Origin: Hyphomicrobiales bacterium
GTDB lineage: Bacteria; Pseudomonadota; Alphaproteobacteria; Rhizobiales; Rhizobiaceae
NCBI GenBank assembly: GCA_900472675.1
Contig: UCJA01000005.1
Coordinates: 126,848 to 190,847 of the forward strand
Direction of reading: 5' to 3'
Length of the DNA stretch: 64,000 nt
Part shown: one piece after another, positions 56,618-64,000 of the stretch
Layout of the letters: each line of letters begins with the position of its first letter
Numbering within the stretch: position 1 is the stretch's first letter
Position numbers and translations under genes: made by a program
The notes under the pieces: model-generated
Seen by the model: only the letters and a program-made list of their open reading frames with translations
Told to the model about the DNA's origin: nothing
Database searches by the model: none

Positions 56618-57622
56618 ATGTCGCTTCCCTCCGATATGCGCTTCGTCGATCTGCCATCTTTCGGTGACCCGGAGGTGATGACCATCGCCCGCGGTCCCTT
56701 GCCTGTGCCCCGCGCCGGCGAGATCCTGGTCAAGGTGGAAGCCGCCGGCGTCAACCGCCCCGACGTACAGCAGCGCAAGGGCGCCTATCCGGCGCCGAAG
56801 GATGCAAGCCCCGTCCTCGGCCTGGAAATTGCCGGCGAAGTGGTGGCGCTCGGCGACGGCGTCACCGAGTTCAAGCTGGGCGACAAGGTCTGCGCCCTGG
56901 CGAACGGCGGCGGCTATGCGGAATACTGCACGGTGCCCGCAAGCCAGACGCTGTTCTGGCCGAAGGGCTATGATTCGGTAAAGGCTGCAGCCCTGCCGGA
57001 AACCTTCTTTACCGTCTGGGCGAACCTCTTCCAGATGGCCGGCCTGACGGAAGGCGAGACCGTGTTGATCCACGGCGGATCAAGCGGCATCGGCACCACC
57101 GCCATCCAGCTGGCTAAGGTTTTTGGCGCCTCCGCAATTTATGCGACAGCCGGTTCGCGCGAGAAGTGCGATGCCTGCGAAAAGCTCGGCGCGACCCGCG
57201 GCATCGACTACAAGACCGAGGATTTCGCCGAGGTCATCAAGGCCGAGACTAAAGGCAAGGGCGTCGATGTCATCCTCGACATGATCGGTGCCTCCTATTT
57301 CGAGAAGAACCTGGCCTCGCTCGCAAAGGATGGCTGCCTGTCGATGATCGCCTTTCTCGGCGGACCGGTGGCAGAAAAGGTCAATCTCACCCCGATCATG
57401 GTCAAGCGCCTGACCGTCACCGGCTCCACCATGCGCCCGCGCACGGCCGAGGAAAAGCGCGCCATTCGCGACGATCTGCTGGCAGAGGTCTGGCCGCAGC
57501 TGGAAGAGGGCACGATCGCTCCGCTCATCCATGACGTCCTGCCGATCGAGCGGGTCGCCGAAGCCCACCGGCTGATGGAAACCAGCACCCATATCGGCAA
57601 GATCATCATGACGGTGCAGTAG
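56618..57622 (+). CDS. NAD(P)H-quinone oxidoreductase (PIG3-like MDR)
   Basis: 334 residues. MDR fold: [19 protein letters not shown] at the N terminus, [12 protein letters not shown], the cofactor site [18 protein letters not shown] and a C-terminal [10 protein letters not shown]. It lacks zinc ligands, as expected for quinone reductases of the QOR/PIG3 type. AAAGGAG upstream. It reduces quinones or reactive carbonyls with NADPH; substrate unknown. Converges with the ParE-type gene, 3 bases apart. Confidence 0.92.
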   Translation: MSLPSDMRFVDLPSFGDPEVMTIARGPLPVPRAGEILVKVEAAGVNRPDVQQRKGAYPAPKDASPVLGLEIAGEVVALGDGVTEFKLGDKVCALANGGGYAEYCTVPASQTLFWPKGYDSVKAAALPETFFTVWANLFQMAGLTEGETVLIHGGSSGIGTTAIQLAKVFGASAIYATAGSREKCDACEKLGATRGIDYKTEDFAEVIKAETKGKGVDVILDMIGASYFEKNLASLAKDGCLSMIAFLGGPVAEKVNLTPIMVKRLTVTGSTMRPRTAEEKRAIRDDLLAEVWPQLEEGTIAPLIHDVLPIERVAEAHRLMETSTHIGKIIMTVQ

Positions 57623-57625
57623 GGC

Positions 57626-57925
57626 CTATTCCTGCGACGGGCGAAGCATATCCTGCGGCGCCCGTCGCGCATTATAGACGCGCAGAATCCAGACCGCATC
57701 TCCGATGACCGTATAGGGAAGAATGAAACCGTAGCGTCTCTCGATCAGCTCGCGAATATCTGCACGTTCCGTGGGCCGACCGGCCTCGGGGTGGGCATCA
57801 AGCACCCTGATCGTTCTGGTGATGGACGAGACGACGTGACTGTAGCCTCCGGGACTTCTCACTATCAGCCACTCGCGCAGGAGGCGAAGATCCTCGACCG
57901 CGTCGGGTGTGAAGTGAAGCCGCAT
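57626..57925 (-). CDS. parE: RelE/ParE-family toxin
   Basis: 99 residues: LHFTPDAVEDLRLLREWLI, LDAHPEAGRPTERADIRELIERRYGFILPYTVIGDAVWILRVYNARRAPQ, the ParE pattern with its Arg-rich end. It starts 4 bases after the antitoxin stop. Gyrase is the usual target of ParE, which is an inference for this copy. Confidence 0.9.
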   Translation of the reverse strand: MRLHFTPDAVEDLRLLREWLIVRSPGGYSHVVSSITRTIRVLDAHPEAGRPTERADIRELIERRYGFILPYTVIGDAVWILRVYNARRAPQDMLRPSQE

Positions 57926-57929
57926 CAGG

Positions 57930-58199
57930 TCAGAGGGAGGTCAAAGGTTTGGGCTCTGCCTTTTCCACCGCGTCACCCCAGCTTTCCATCCATTGCAGGA
58001 CATCTTCGCCCGAATAGCCGGCACCGCTTGCGGCGTCGCGCATCGCCTTGTCCATATGGGCATGCCAGGTTTTACGGGCGAGCACGTAGGTCTCTAAAGC
58101 GTCGACCACGATATCCTCGCGGGATCGTCCAGATGCAGCGGCAATATCCGCCAGCTGCGTGTCGAGATGCTCCGGTAAACTAATCGCACGTCTATTCAT
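57930..58199 (-). CDS. parD: ParD-type ribbon-helix-helix antitoxin
   Basis: 89 residues from ATG 58199. NRRAISLPEHLDTQLADIAAASGRSREDIVVDALETYVLARK is a full RHH DNA-binding unit. The C terminus (GEDVLQWMESWGDAVEKAEPKP) contacts the toxin. An inverted repeat lies 10 bases upstream. The much longer frame has no ribosome site and lacks coding character. Confidence 0.9.
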   Translation of the reverse strand: MNRRAISLPEHLDTQLADIAAASGRSREDIVVDALETYVLARKTWHAHMDKAMRDAASGAGYSGEDVLQWMESWGDAVEKAEPKPLTSL

Positions 58200-58209
58200 A
58201 TTATGTGCC

Positions 58210-58252
58210 TTGAACAGCTCCAAATGCTCACCTACATTCCTAGCATGTTCAA
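58210..58252. promoter_or_regulatory. Inverted repeat upstream of parD
   Basis: TTGAACA (58210-58216) and TGTTCAA (58246-58252), 29 bases apart, directly before the parD start. On the minus strand the right arm also gives TTGAAC, usable as a -35 element. A self-repression operator is likely; the exact promoter is not clear. Confidence 0.4.
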
Positions 58253-58275
58253 CGTAATGAAAGGAAGGTGATCCA

Positions 58276-58350
58276 ATGTCTAATGAGATTTCGGTCTGCG
58301 TAACGGGCAATGGAATTGTATCGGTCGTGTCGGGGCAGCCCTCGGCCTGA
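58276..58350 (+). CDS. Small ORF of 24 codons with strong ribosome site
   Basis: ATG 58276 is preceded by AAGGAAGG ending seven bases before it, a near-ideal ribosome site in otherwise gene-free DNA. The peptide begins MSNEISVCVTGN and ends VSGQPSA: hydrophobic and beta-like, with one Cys and no signal peptide. A terminator-like hairpin lies 67 bases after it. It may be a leader peptide or a small protein, or the intact head of a lost gene. No family recognised. Confidence 0.4.
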   Translation: MSNEISVCVTGNGIVSVVSGQPSA

Positions 58351-58666
58351 ACTTTAGCTTTCCTTCGGACTGTCGTGAAGACGGCCCGGGTTCGTTCAAC
58401 CGGACCAAACTCATGGAAGGGTCGCTCACGCGGCCCTTTTCCATTTTCTGCTTCCCGCCATTTCCTGCGATCACCCTTCCATCTGATGGCCTCTCGTTTC
58501 CGCCTCCGGCCTTGATCCCTGTCAATTGGCCAATGCACTCAGTGCATGGCTGCGGTGATGAGCCAGCGCTGCAGGAAACCCTTCATCTGGGGTATAACCC
58601 TTTCATCGAAGCAAGAGGCGCCGCGGACCGGCAGCCGGCTTCGAAAGCCCAGGAAAGGGGACTATC
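58351..58666. other. Region before the DUF1127 gene
   Basis: 316 bases without a supported gene apart from the end signals. It contains a hairpin at 58417-58440 (separate entry) and the promoter of the DUF1127 gene. AGGAAAGGGG at 58651-58660 is the latter's ribosome site. Confidence 0.5.
58417..58440 (+). terminator. Terminator-like hairpin after the 24-codon ORF
   Basis: AAGGGTCGC (58417-58425) pairs with GCGGCCCTT (58430-58438), one G-T wobble, loop TCAC, followed by TT. It could end a short transcript carrying the small ORF. Confidence 0.5.
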
Positions 58667-58813
58667 ATGAACGTAACACGCACTTTCAGCAACTGGCGCA
58701 AGTATCGTCAGACTGTCACCGAGCTGGGCCGCATGACCCCGCGGGAACTTGCAGATGTCGGCGTCGAGCCTGGAAACATCCGCAGCTTTGCCCGGACTGC
58801 CAGCGGTCTCTGA
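58667..58813 (+). CDS. DUF1127 small protein (48 aa)
   Basis: MNVTRTFSNWRKYRQTVTELGRM is the DUF1127 core, followed by TPRELADVGVEPGNIRSFAR. In Agrobacterium and other alphaproteobacteria such proteins affect phosphate/carbon uptake, RNA turnover or stress adaptation. Arg-rich and probably RNA-binding. AGGAAAGGGG upstream and a strong terminator 28 bases downstream make it a complete single-gene unit. Confidence 0.9.
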   Translation: MNVTRTFSNWRKYRQTVTELGRMTPRELADVGVEPGNIRSFARTASGL

Positions 58814-58840
58814 TCGGAATAAAGGCATTAAGCCTGTTGT

Positions 58841-58866
58841 AAACGCCCGCCAGTCGCGGGCGTTTT
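58841..58866 (+). terminator. Terminator of the DUF1127 gene
   Basis: AAACGCCCGC (58841-58850) pairs perfectly with GCGGGCGTTT (58856-58865), loop CAGTC, then T. It is also positioned to serve the convergent DUF3750 gene. Confidence 0.85.
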
Positions 58867-58903
58867 GCATTTTGCGCATGGCTCATGTCGGGTGCCGCAT
58901 GCG

Positions 58904-59641
58904 TCAGATGCCGATGCGGCCGAACCCGGGCAGCTTGATGCCGGGCCGGGTCAGATCGAGCCCCGCCACCAGCCCCATGAAGTGCACCTCCACACCGCTC
59001 CGCTGTCCGATCGCAAAGCCGGCAAGCCCCCGAAGCGAAACCTGCAGGTCGCGCCAGTCCGCGTCCAGATGCATGAGCGATCCGCCCGCCAGATAATCTC
59101 GGCCCACCGCATGCGGCGGCAGCACGGCCCCGAGCTCAGGAACCGTGCGCAGCACATGCGCCACGAAGCTGTTGGAGTTCGGCCCGGGCCAGATGCGGTA
59201 GCCGCCCGGCTGTGCGTAAGGGTAGGCGGCGATGGCGCTTTCCACCTTGGGGATCAGGCTTTCCGCTTGCGGTCCGGTGGCGGATGCCACCAGCTGCGGC
59301 GGGTTGGAATACCAGAAGGCGTCCGGATCGCGGTGGTTGCGGCGGATCGGCGAACCCCAGCCGACCTTGTCGTAGCGCGTATAGCTGGCGGCGCCCTTTG
59401 CCTTGGTAACGATCCAGGCGTGGCTGGCGACGGCACCCTTGAGGCCGCCCGTCATCGCCGAGAAGATGTAGACGCCGGCATCCGGGCTCGCCTCCGGCTT
59501 TGGCAGGATGCCGGCCGAGGTCCAGCGCGCATCGCTCCAACGTGCCGGGTGTTCCTGCATCGCCCAGAGGCCGGCCGCCGCAAAGGTAGGCAGCAGGTAG
59601 ACGAGGAAGATCAGGATCATAAGGCGCTTTACCGATTTCAT
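58904..59641 (-). CDS. DUF3750 protein with N-terminal membrane anchor
   Basis: 245 residues. Helix KRLMILIFLVYLLPTFAAAGLWA is a signal anchor. The periplasmic body has AGVYIFSAMTGGLKGAVASHAWIV, the WPGPNSNSFVAHVLR segment (a Cys/His-protease-like or papain-like motif in this family) and HFMGLVAGLD. It resembles a family with permuted papain-like features, function unknown. ATG 59641 is preferred over 59647 because GGAA is then seven bases upstream. Confidence 0.83.
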   Translation of the reverse strand: MKSVKRLMILIFLVYLLPTFAAAGLWAMQEHPARWSDARWTSAGILPKPEASPDAGVYIFSAMTGGLKGAVASHAWIVTKAKGAASYTRYDKVGWGSPIRRNHRDPDAFWYSNPPQLVASATGPQAESLIPKVESAIAAYPYAQPGGYRIWPGPNSNSFVAHVLRTVPELGAVLPPHAVGRDYLAGGSLMHLDADWRDLQVSLRGLAGFAIGQRSGVEVHFMGLVAGLDLTRPGIKLPGFGRIGI

Positions 59642-59721
59642 AAGCATTTTCCGTGCAAGTCTTGGCCGAAGCGGTTATACGCCGCGCAACCCCATTGAAG
59701 CTGCCAGCGCCAGGACTGACC

Positions 59722-60729
59722 ATGCAAAATCCCGTGACCGTGGAAGTAACCCGAGGCAATCTCGTTGAAAGCCGCCATCGCGGCATGGGCGTGGTCGTGG
59801 ATGGCCAGGGCAAGCAGCTGTTTTCCTTCGGCGCCTCCGATTCCGGCGTCTTCCCGCGCTCCGCCTGCAAGGCCATGCAGGCCTTGCCGCTGGTGGAAAG
59901 CGGTGCAGCCGACGCCTATGGCTTTGGCAACCGGGAGCTCGCCTTTTCCTGTGCCTCCCACTCCGGGGAAGACGAGCATGTCGCCATGGCAGCCTCCATG
60001 CTGGCCAAGGCCGGCCGCGACGTGTCGGCGCTGGAGTGCGGCGCTCATTGGGCCTCCGACCAGCAGGTGCTGATCCACCAGGCACGCACGCTCGACAAGC
60101 CGACGGCACTCCACAACAACTGTTCCGGCAAACATTCCGGCTTCGTCTGCACCTGCGTGCATTCCGGCACAGAGCTGAAGGGTTACGTCGGCTACGATCA
60201 TCCGCTGCAGCGCGAGATCCGCGCCGTTATGGAAAGCCTGACCGGCGCGACGCTCGGCGAAGACAATTGCGGCATCGATGGCTGCTCCATCCCCACCTAC
60301 GCCGTGCCGCTCACGGGCCTTGCCCACGGCTTTGCCAAGATGCTGACCGGCGAGGGCCTGGAAGCGGGCCGTGCCAAGGCATCGCGCCGGCTGATGGAGG
60401 CCTGCATGGCCGAACCCTTCTATGTGGCCGGTACCAACCGCGCCTGCACGAAACTCATGCAGGTCGCACCCGGCAAGATCTTCGCCAAGACCGGTGCCGA
60501 GGGCGTCTTCATCGCGGCTCTGCCGGATGAGGGGATTGCCATGGCGGTGAAGGCCGAGGATGGCTCCACCCGCGCCGCCGAAGCCATGATCTTTGCCCTG
60601 ATTGCCCGCTATTTCGAAAAGGGCGGCGAGGTCGAAGCCAAGCTCATGGCCATGGCCAACCGCTCCATGAGCAACTGGAACGGCCTCCACGTCGGCGACG
60701 TCCGCGTCACGGATGCGCTGTTCGCCTGA
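59722..60729 (+). CDS. Rhizobium-type (class 3) L-asparaginase
   Basis: 335 residues from ATG 59722 (AGGA upstream; the longer frame lacks a site). It contains PRSACKAMQ with Ser47-x2-Lys50, SCASHSGE with Ser79, and NNCSGKHSGF with Cys134 and Lys137. These correspond, one residue earlier, to the Ser-Lys pair, Ser and zinc-binding Cys/Lys of the R. etli enzyme ReAV. A later GEDNCGIDGCS provides the other Cys ligand. It hydrolyses asparagine to aspartate and ammonia in the cytoplasm. Not related to E. coli AnsA/AnsB. Confidence 0.93.
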   Translation: MQNPVTVEVTRGNLVESRHRGMGVVVDGQGKQLFSFGASDSGVFPRSACKAMQALPLVESGAADAYGFGNRELAFSCASHSGEDEHVAMAASMLAKAGRDVSALECGAHWASDQQVLIHQARTLDKPTALHNNCSGKHSGFVCTCVHSGTELKGYVGYDHPLQREIRAVMESLTGATLGEDNCGIDGCSIPTYAVPLTGLAHGFAKMLTGEGLEAGRAKASRRLMEACMAEPFYVAGTNRACTKLMQVAPGKIFAKTGAEGVFIAALPDEGIAMAVKAEDGSTRAAEAMIFALIARYFEKGGEVEAKLMAMANRSMSNWNGLHVGDVRVTDALFA

Positions 60730-61065
60730 GGATTTTTCCCGCAACGGTCGTCATCTTAGGCAGCGCTCACGGTCGTCACGCAGGCTCGCCCTCAACGGTC
60801 GTCAGGATGACGGAGGAGAGAACTGAGCCTGGGATGACGGCGGCGGTCTCTGTGCTCCCTCTCCCCTTGAGGGAGAGGTTACGAAATCAAGATCTTAGCG
60901 TAAGCTAAGTCTTAGATTTTGTTGGTGAGGGGGAAATCCAACGACGTTGCCGTTCTCGAGCTGGCGACGAAGATCCCCTCACTTGCAATTTCTGAAATTT
61001 AGCTCACGCTCAAGAGTTCGAAATTGCTTTCTCTCCCTCTGGGGGAGAGATGCCCCCACCAGGCC
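60730..61065. repeat. Repeat-rich intergenic region after the asparaginase gene
   Basis: Gene-free stretch of 336 bases. ACGGTCGTCA occurs three times in direct repeat (60744, 60769, 60795). A palindromic element (about 60855-61055) has ends CCCTCTCCCCTTGAGGGAGAGG and CTCTCCCTCTGGGGGAGAG in part complementary, and inside GCAATTTC (60985-60992) pairs with GAAATTGC (61020-61027). GCTAAG stems lie near 60900. It shares its CTCCCCTTGAGGG core with the betB-betA element. Confidence 0.7.
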
Positions 61066-61821
61066 TCACGCTTCAATCACTGTCACCCCCAGCGCGCGGT
61101 AGGGCGTAAGCCGCTCCTCCGGGATTCCATCCTGCACGATCATGCACGAAAGCGCCGATGCCGACATGATCGCATGCGGCGAGGCGGCATCCAGTTTATC
61201 TGCCGTCAGAAGCGTCACCGTCTCCGCAGAGCAGGCGGCGATGTGGCGCTTGATCGCCGCCTCCTCGAAATCGCCGGTCGAAAGCCCGCGGGCCGGATGC
61301 GCGGCCGTCACTCCCAGAAAGAACAGGTCCGGCCGCATCCGCGCGATCTGCTCTATGGCAGCAGCGCCCGTCGCCACCATGGAATGCTTGTAGAGCCGCC
61401 CGCCGATCAGGATGACCTCGGCCGTCGGATGATGCTCCAGCTCACCCGCGATCGTTGGGCTGTGGGTTGCCACGGTGAATGCGAAATCCCGCGGAAGTGC
61501 CTGGGCAATCGCAGCTGTCGAGGTTCCGCCGTCGAGAAACACGGTCTGGCCCGGCCGGATCAGGCCTGCTGCCTGCACGCCGAGCCTTGCCTTCACATCC
61601 GAGGAAACCGACCGGCGCGCGGTAAAATCCGGCAGCTCGGGCGAGGCCGGCAGCGCGCCGCCATGGACGCGCCGCAGCAGCCCCTCCGCCGCCAGATCGC
61701 GAAGATCGCGCCGGATCGTGTCCTCCGACAGCGAGAATTGTTCGGCCGCCCGCTTGGCGATGATCTGCCCCTCGCGGCGCAGCATGTCGAGGATGAGGTC
61801 TTTGCGCTGGCTTGTCAGCAT
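61066..61821 (-). CDS. DeoR/GlpR-family transcriptional regulator
   Basis: 251 residues from ATG 61821. The N-terminal helix-turn-helix SQRKDLILDMLRREGQIIAKRAAEQFSLSEDTIRRDLRDL is DeoR-type; the sensor domain has TVFLDGGTSTAAIAQAL and VTAAHPARGLSTGDFEEAAIK, with a ligand site for a phosphorylated sugar. Such repressors control sugar or nucleoside catabolic genes. No obvious target gene is adjacent; the divergent DUF4406 gene may be controlled by it. Confidence 0.92.
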   Translation of the reverse strand: MLTSQRKDLILDMLRREGQIIAKRAAEQFSLSEDTIRRDLRDLAAEGLLRRVHGGALPASPELPDFTARRSVSSDVKARLGVQAAGLIRPGQTVFLDGGTSTAAIAQALPRDFAFTVATHSPTIAGELEHHPTAEVILIGGRLYKHSMVATGAAAIEQIARMRPDLFFLGVTAAHPARGLSTGDFEEAAIKRHIAACSAETVTLLTADKLDAASPHAIMSASALSCMIVQDGIPEERLTPYRALGVTVIEA

Positions 61822-61935
61822 GGGTCTTGACTCTGCACGAGGTTGCACGAATATTCTGGATTATGCCGGAGATGGCGCGAAAAACAACTCCTCCGGCGAA
61901 TTCGTGTAGCCACTTCTCGTTTAAAGGAAAAGACA

Positions 61936-62307
61936 ATGCTGATCTTGATCGCAGGCCCCTATCGCTCCGGCACGCAAGACGACCCCGTCAAGATGGCCGA
62001 CAACCTCAAGCGCCTCGAAGCGCCGTCCCATGCGCTGTTTGAAGCCGGGCACGTGCCGATGATCGGCGAATGGGTGGCGCTGCCGATCTGGCATGCGGCC
62101 GGCGGCACCCATGTCGGCGACGATCTCTATGAGGAGATCTTCCACCCGGTCGCGGGGCGTCTGTTGCAGCTGTGCGAAGGCGTACTGCGACTGCCCGGCG
62201 CCTCCAAGGGAGCCGACAACGATGTCAAGATCGCCACCGAACGCGGCATTCCCGTCTGGTACCGGCTGGAGGACGTTCCAGGCGTTGCGGCATCTTCCCA
62301 GCCCTGA
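61936..62307 (+). CDS. DUF4406 nucleoside-deoxyribosyltransferase-like protein
   Basis: 123 residues. LILIAGPYRSGTQDDPVKMADNLKRLE opens with the G-P-Y/F motif of the nucleoside 2-deoxyribosyltransferase-like fold; the end CEGVLRLPGASKGADNDVKIATERGIPVWY is the conserved active region. Possibly a nucleotide hydrolase; substrate unknown. AAGG before ATG 61936. Divergent from the DeoR-type gene. Confidence 0.83.
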   Translation: MLILIAGPYRSGTQDDPVKMADNLKRLEAPSHALFEAGHVPMIGEWVALPIWHAAGGTHVGDDLYEEIFHPVAGRLLQLCEGVLRLPGASKGADNDVKIATERGIPVWYRLEDVPGVAASSQP

Positions 62308-62347
62308 CAGGCGTGATAGAACGGGGCAAACGAGGGAGGAGATCTTA

Positions 62348-62971
62348 ATGAACACCCTGTTCTTTTCACCCGGCGCCTGCTCGCTGGCAAGCGCCATCGC
62401 ACTGGCGGAATCCGGTCTGCCCTACCGGCTGCAGCGGGTGAAATTCGCCGACAACGAGCAGCGCTCGCCGGAATATCTGAAGCTCAACCCGAATGGCCGG
62501 GTCCCGGTCCTGGTGACGGAGAAGGGGGCGCTGTCGGAGAACGTCGCCATCCTCTCCTATATCGCCCAGATGGCGCCCGATGCGAAACTGGCGCCACTGG
62601 ATGATCCCTTTGCCTTTGCGCGCATGCAGGCGTTCAACACCTACCTCGGCGGCACAGTGCATGTGGCCTATGCCCACAAGCGCCGCGGCTACCGCTGGGC
62701 CGACAGCCAGCCGGCGCTCGACGATATGGCGGCCAAGGCGCCCCAGAACATGCGCGACTGCTTTACGCTGATCGAAAACGAGCACCTGACGGGACCCTGG
62801 GTGTTGGGCGAGACCTATTCGGTCGCCGACGCCTATCTTTTCACCCTGACCGACTGGCTGTCGGGCCTGGGCATCGACAAGGCAGATTTTCCGCGCGTGG
62901 CGGATCACTACGATCGAATGCGGGCACGTCCCGGCGTCCAGCGCGCACTCGCCGAACACGAGGCGGGCTGA
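62348..62971 (+). CDS. Glutathione S-transferase
   Basis: 207 residues. The thioredoxin-like N-terminal half has FFSPGACSLASAIALAESGLPYRL with the catalytic Ser/Cys site, and the NGRVPVLVTEKGALSENVAILSYIAQ region binds glutathione. The C-terminal helical domain has LGETYSVADAYLFTL. Likely detoxifies electrophiles or reduces disulfides. AGGAG upstream. A second GST gene converges on it. Confidence 0.92.
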   Translation: MNTLFFSPGACSLASAIALAESGLPYRLQRVKFADNEQRSPEYLKLNPNGRVPVLVTEKGALSENVAILSYIAQMAPDAKLAPLDDPFAFARMQAFNTYLGGTVHVAYAHKRRGYRWADSQPALDDMAAKAPQNMRDCFTLIENEHLTGPWVLGETYSVADAYLFTLTDWLSGLGIDKADFPRVADHYDRMRARPGVQRALAEHEAG

Positions 62972-62985
62972 CACAATTCGAGGGG

Positions 62986-63015
62986 CAGGGCGGCACGCAT
63001 GACACAACCGCCCTG
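62986..63015. terminator. Inverted repeat between convergent GST genes
   Basis: CAGGGCGG (62986-62993) pairs with CCGCCCTG (63008-63015) with a 14-base loop. It sits between the two stops; a bidirectional terminator is possible, but there is no T tract. Confidence 0.35.
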
Positions 63016-63033
63016 TCTGTCATCCCGTGCGGT

Positions 63034-63692
63034 TCAGGCCGGTTCGGCCGCCCGCTTCTCCCACATCGCCTGGAAGCCGGCGCGCGCCTGGCAGGCTTCG
63101 AGCCAGGCCTTCAGGGCAGGGCGGTTGTCGAACAGCGGTGCGTGACCTGCGCATAGCGAACGATCTCGGCGACGTTGATATCGGCCACGGTGAACCGGCC
63201 GGCGACCATGTGGCTGTTGGCCGACAGGTGCTTCTCCAGCACGTCGAACGGGCGCTTTAGCGTGCGCGCCGCAACCCTGATCTCGGCCTTGCCTTCTTCC
63301 GTCTCGGCCTTGCCGCCGGAAATGGTGGACTGGATTTTCAAAGCCGGCGTCTCGATGGAGGTTGCGGCAAACAGCGACCACTGCAGCATCGAGCCTTCTT
63401 CTGGAACATCGCGCGGCCCGAGCTCGCCGCCGAACTTGCGGGCCAGATAGAACGAGATGGCGAGCGACTCGTGCAGGATGAACCCGTCGTCATCCATCGA
63501 CGGGATGGAGCCCATCGGGTTAACCGCCAGGAAATCCGGCGACAGCGTGTTGATGGGCGCGCCGGGCGCCATCGGTTCGGGCAGGCGGTAGGCCTGGATG
63601 ACCGGCACGACCTCGTAAGCCTGGCCAACTTCTTCCAAAAGCCACAACGGCCGGGTCGCGCGGGATCGGTAGACACCGTAGATCTTCAGCAT
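63034..63692 (-). pseudogene. Glutathione S-transferase, frameshifted near its end
   Basis: The N terminus MLKIYGVYRSRATRPLWLLEEVG, NPMGSIPSMDDDGFILHESLAISFYLAR and FTVADINVAEIVRYAQ read as a normal GST. Then the frame goes out to VTHRCSTTALP and stops. The -1 frame continues HAPLFDNRPALKAWLEACQARAGFQAMW, the usual C-terminal helix, to a stop at 63034. One base is missing near 63146 (CAGGTCAC where CAGGGTCAC restores 219 residues). Real mutation or sequence error. Confidence 0.87.
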
Positions 63693-63824
63693 GTGCGTTT
63701 CTCCTCAATGCGGCCGCACGCTAGGTGTCCGCGCGCGAAAACGGAAGCTCTGTCCGCGTTCGACATCCATCAAATTTTTCGATAGAATTTCGACCATGCC
63801 GAAGCCGCACGAAAGGACCGATCC

Positions 63825-64000
63825 ATGCGCGCCACGCAGTCTATGAGCATTACCTTGCCAGCCGAACTGGCCGAGATGGTCAAGGCCAAGGTCGCATCGG
63901 GCGAATACGCCTCCGAAAGCGAGGTGATTTACGAGGGATTGCGCAACCTCCTCGACGAGGACGCAACCCTTGAGACCTGGCAGGTCGAAGAGGTCCGCAA
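63825..64000 (+). CDS. parD: ParD-family antitoxin, 3' end outside the window
   Basis: 58 codons are visible. MSITLPAELAEMVKAKVASGEYASESEVIYEGLRNL is the ParD ribbon-helix-helix, ending in LDEDATLETWQVEEV, the family tail. AAGGA eight bases before ATG 63825. The partner ParE gene would be expected just beyond the window end. Confidence 0.88.
   Translation, partial: MRATQSMSITLPAELAEMVKAKVASGEYASESEVIYEGLRNLLDEDATLETWQVEEVR

Noticed and set aside
60730..61065. Possible CRISPR from spaced repeats
   Set aside because: Only three 10-base repeats with short unique parts and no cas genes.

Overview
The window looks like a chromosomal segment of a member of the Rhizobiaceae (Agrobacterium/Rhizobium/Ensifer-like; I cannot place it closer). 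The reasons are high GC with strong third-position GC bias, an lpiA-acvB pair, APS-reductase-type cysH with cysD and a kinase-less cysN, a betA/betB/betC choline-sulfate set, a Rhizobium-type asparaginase, and the DUF721-dsbA-smc-ppdK order. About 60 protein genes, one tRNA and several hairpins can be supported. No rRNA, CRISPR array, transposase or phage module was seen.

Layout. 1-8.2 kb: end of a DciA-like gene, dsbA, smc, ppdK and a GNAT gene. 8.2-14.2 kb: a ParE-type toxin-antitoxin pair, a PQQ-type sugar dehydrogenase with a DUF2231 membrane protein, a DUF1499 protein, an MBL hydrolase, a lipoprotein, tRNA-Pro(CGG), the tail of a lost RTX protein and a 56-residue basic protein. 14.3-33.8 kb: a large envelope/polysaccharide region. 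One leftward unit carries an oligopeptide-type ABC importer and three glycosyltransferases. Around it lie a GT32-like transferase, a polysaccharide-deacetylase-like protein, a GT4 transferase, a UDP-N-acetyl-hexosamine dehydrogenase and a methyltransferase. The region ends with an ABC-exporter-like protein whose ATPase motifs are all degenerate, paired with a cyclic-nucleotide-binding-like protein. A NYN-nuclease gene fused to an antitoxin-like (MbcA/ParS/Xre) tail sits inside it, preceded by a structured, possibly non-coding RNA.

34.2-44.1 kb: a BASS transporter, then sulfur assimilation: cysH-cysD-cysN leftward, an Rrf2 regulator, a GNAT gene and sbp-cysT-cysW-cysA rightward. 44.2-46.9 kb: a short, frameshifted lysyl-phosphatidylglycerol synthase and acvB. 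47-48.2 kb: two toxin-antitoxin modules, one with a nonsense codon in vapC. 48.3-53.1 kb: betC-betB-betA, without betI in the window but with a BetI-like palindrome upstream. 53.2-64 kb: a DUF4160/DUF2442 pair, HdeD, an EAL-CBS-GGDEF protein, a quinone oxidoreductase, ParDE, a 24-codon small ORF, DUF1127, DUF3750, asparaginase, a DeoR-type regulator, a DUF4406 protein, two glutathione S-transferases (one frameshifted) and the start of another ParD.

The parts most worth follow-up are the degenerate ABC protein with its cNMP-like partner, the NYN-antitoxin fusion with its RNA-like leader, and the three broken genes (lpiA-like, vapC, GST). Two of those breaks are single-base losses in three-base runs and could be sequence errors.
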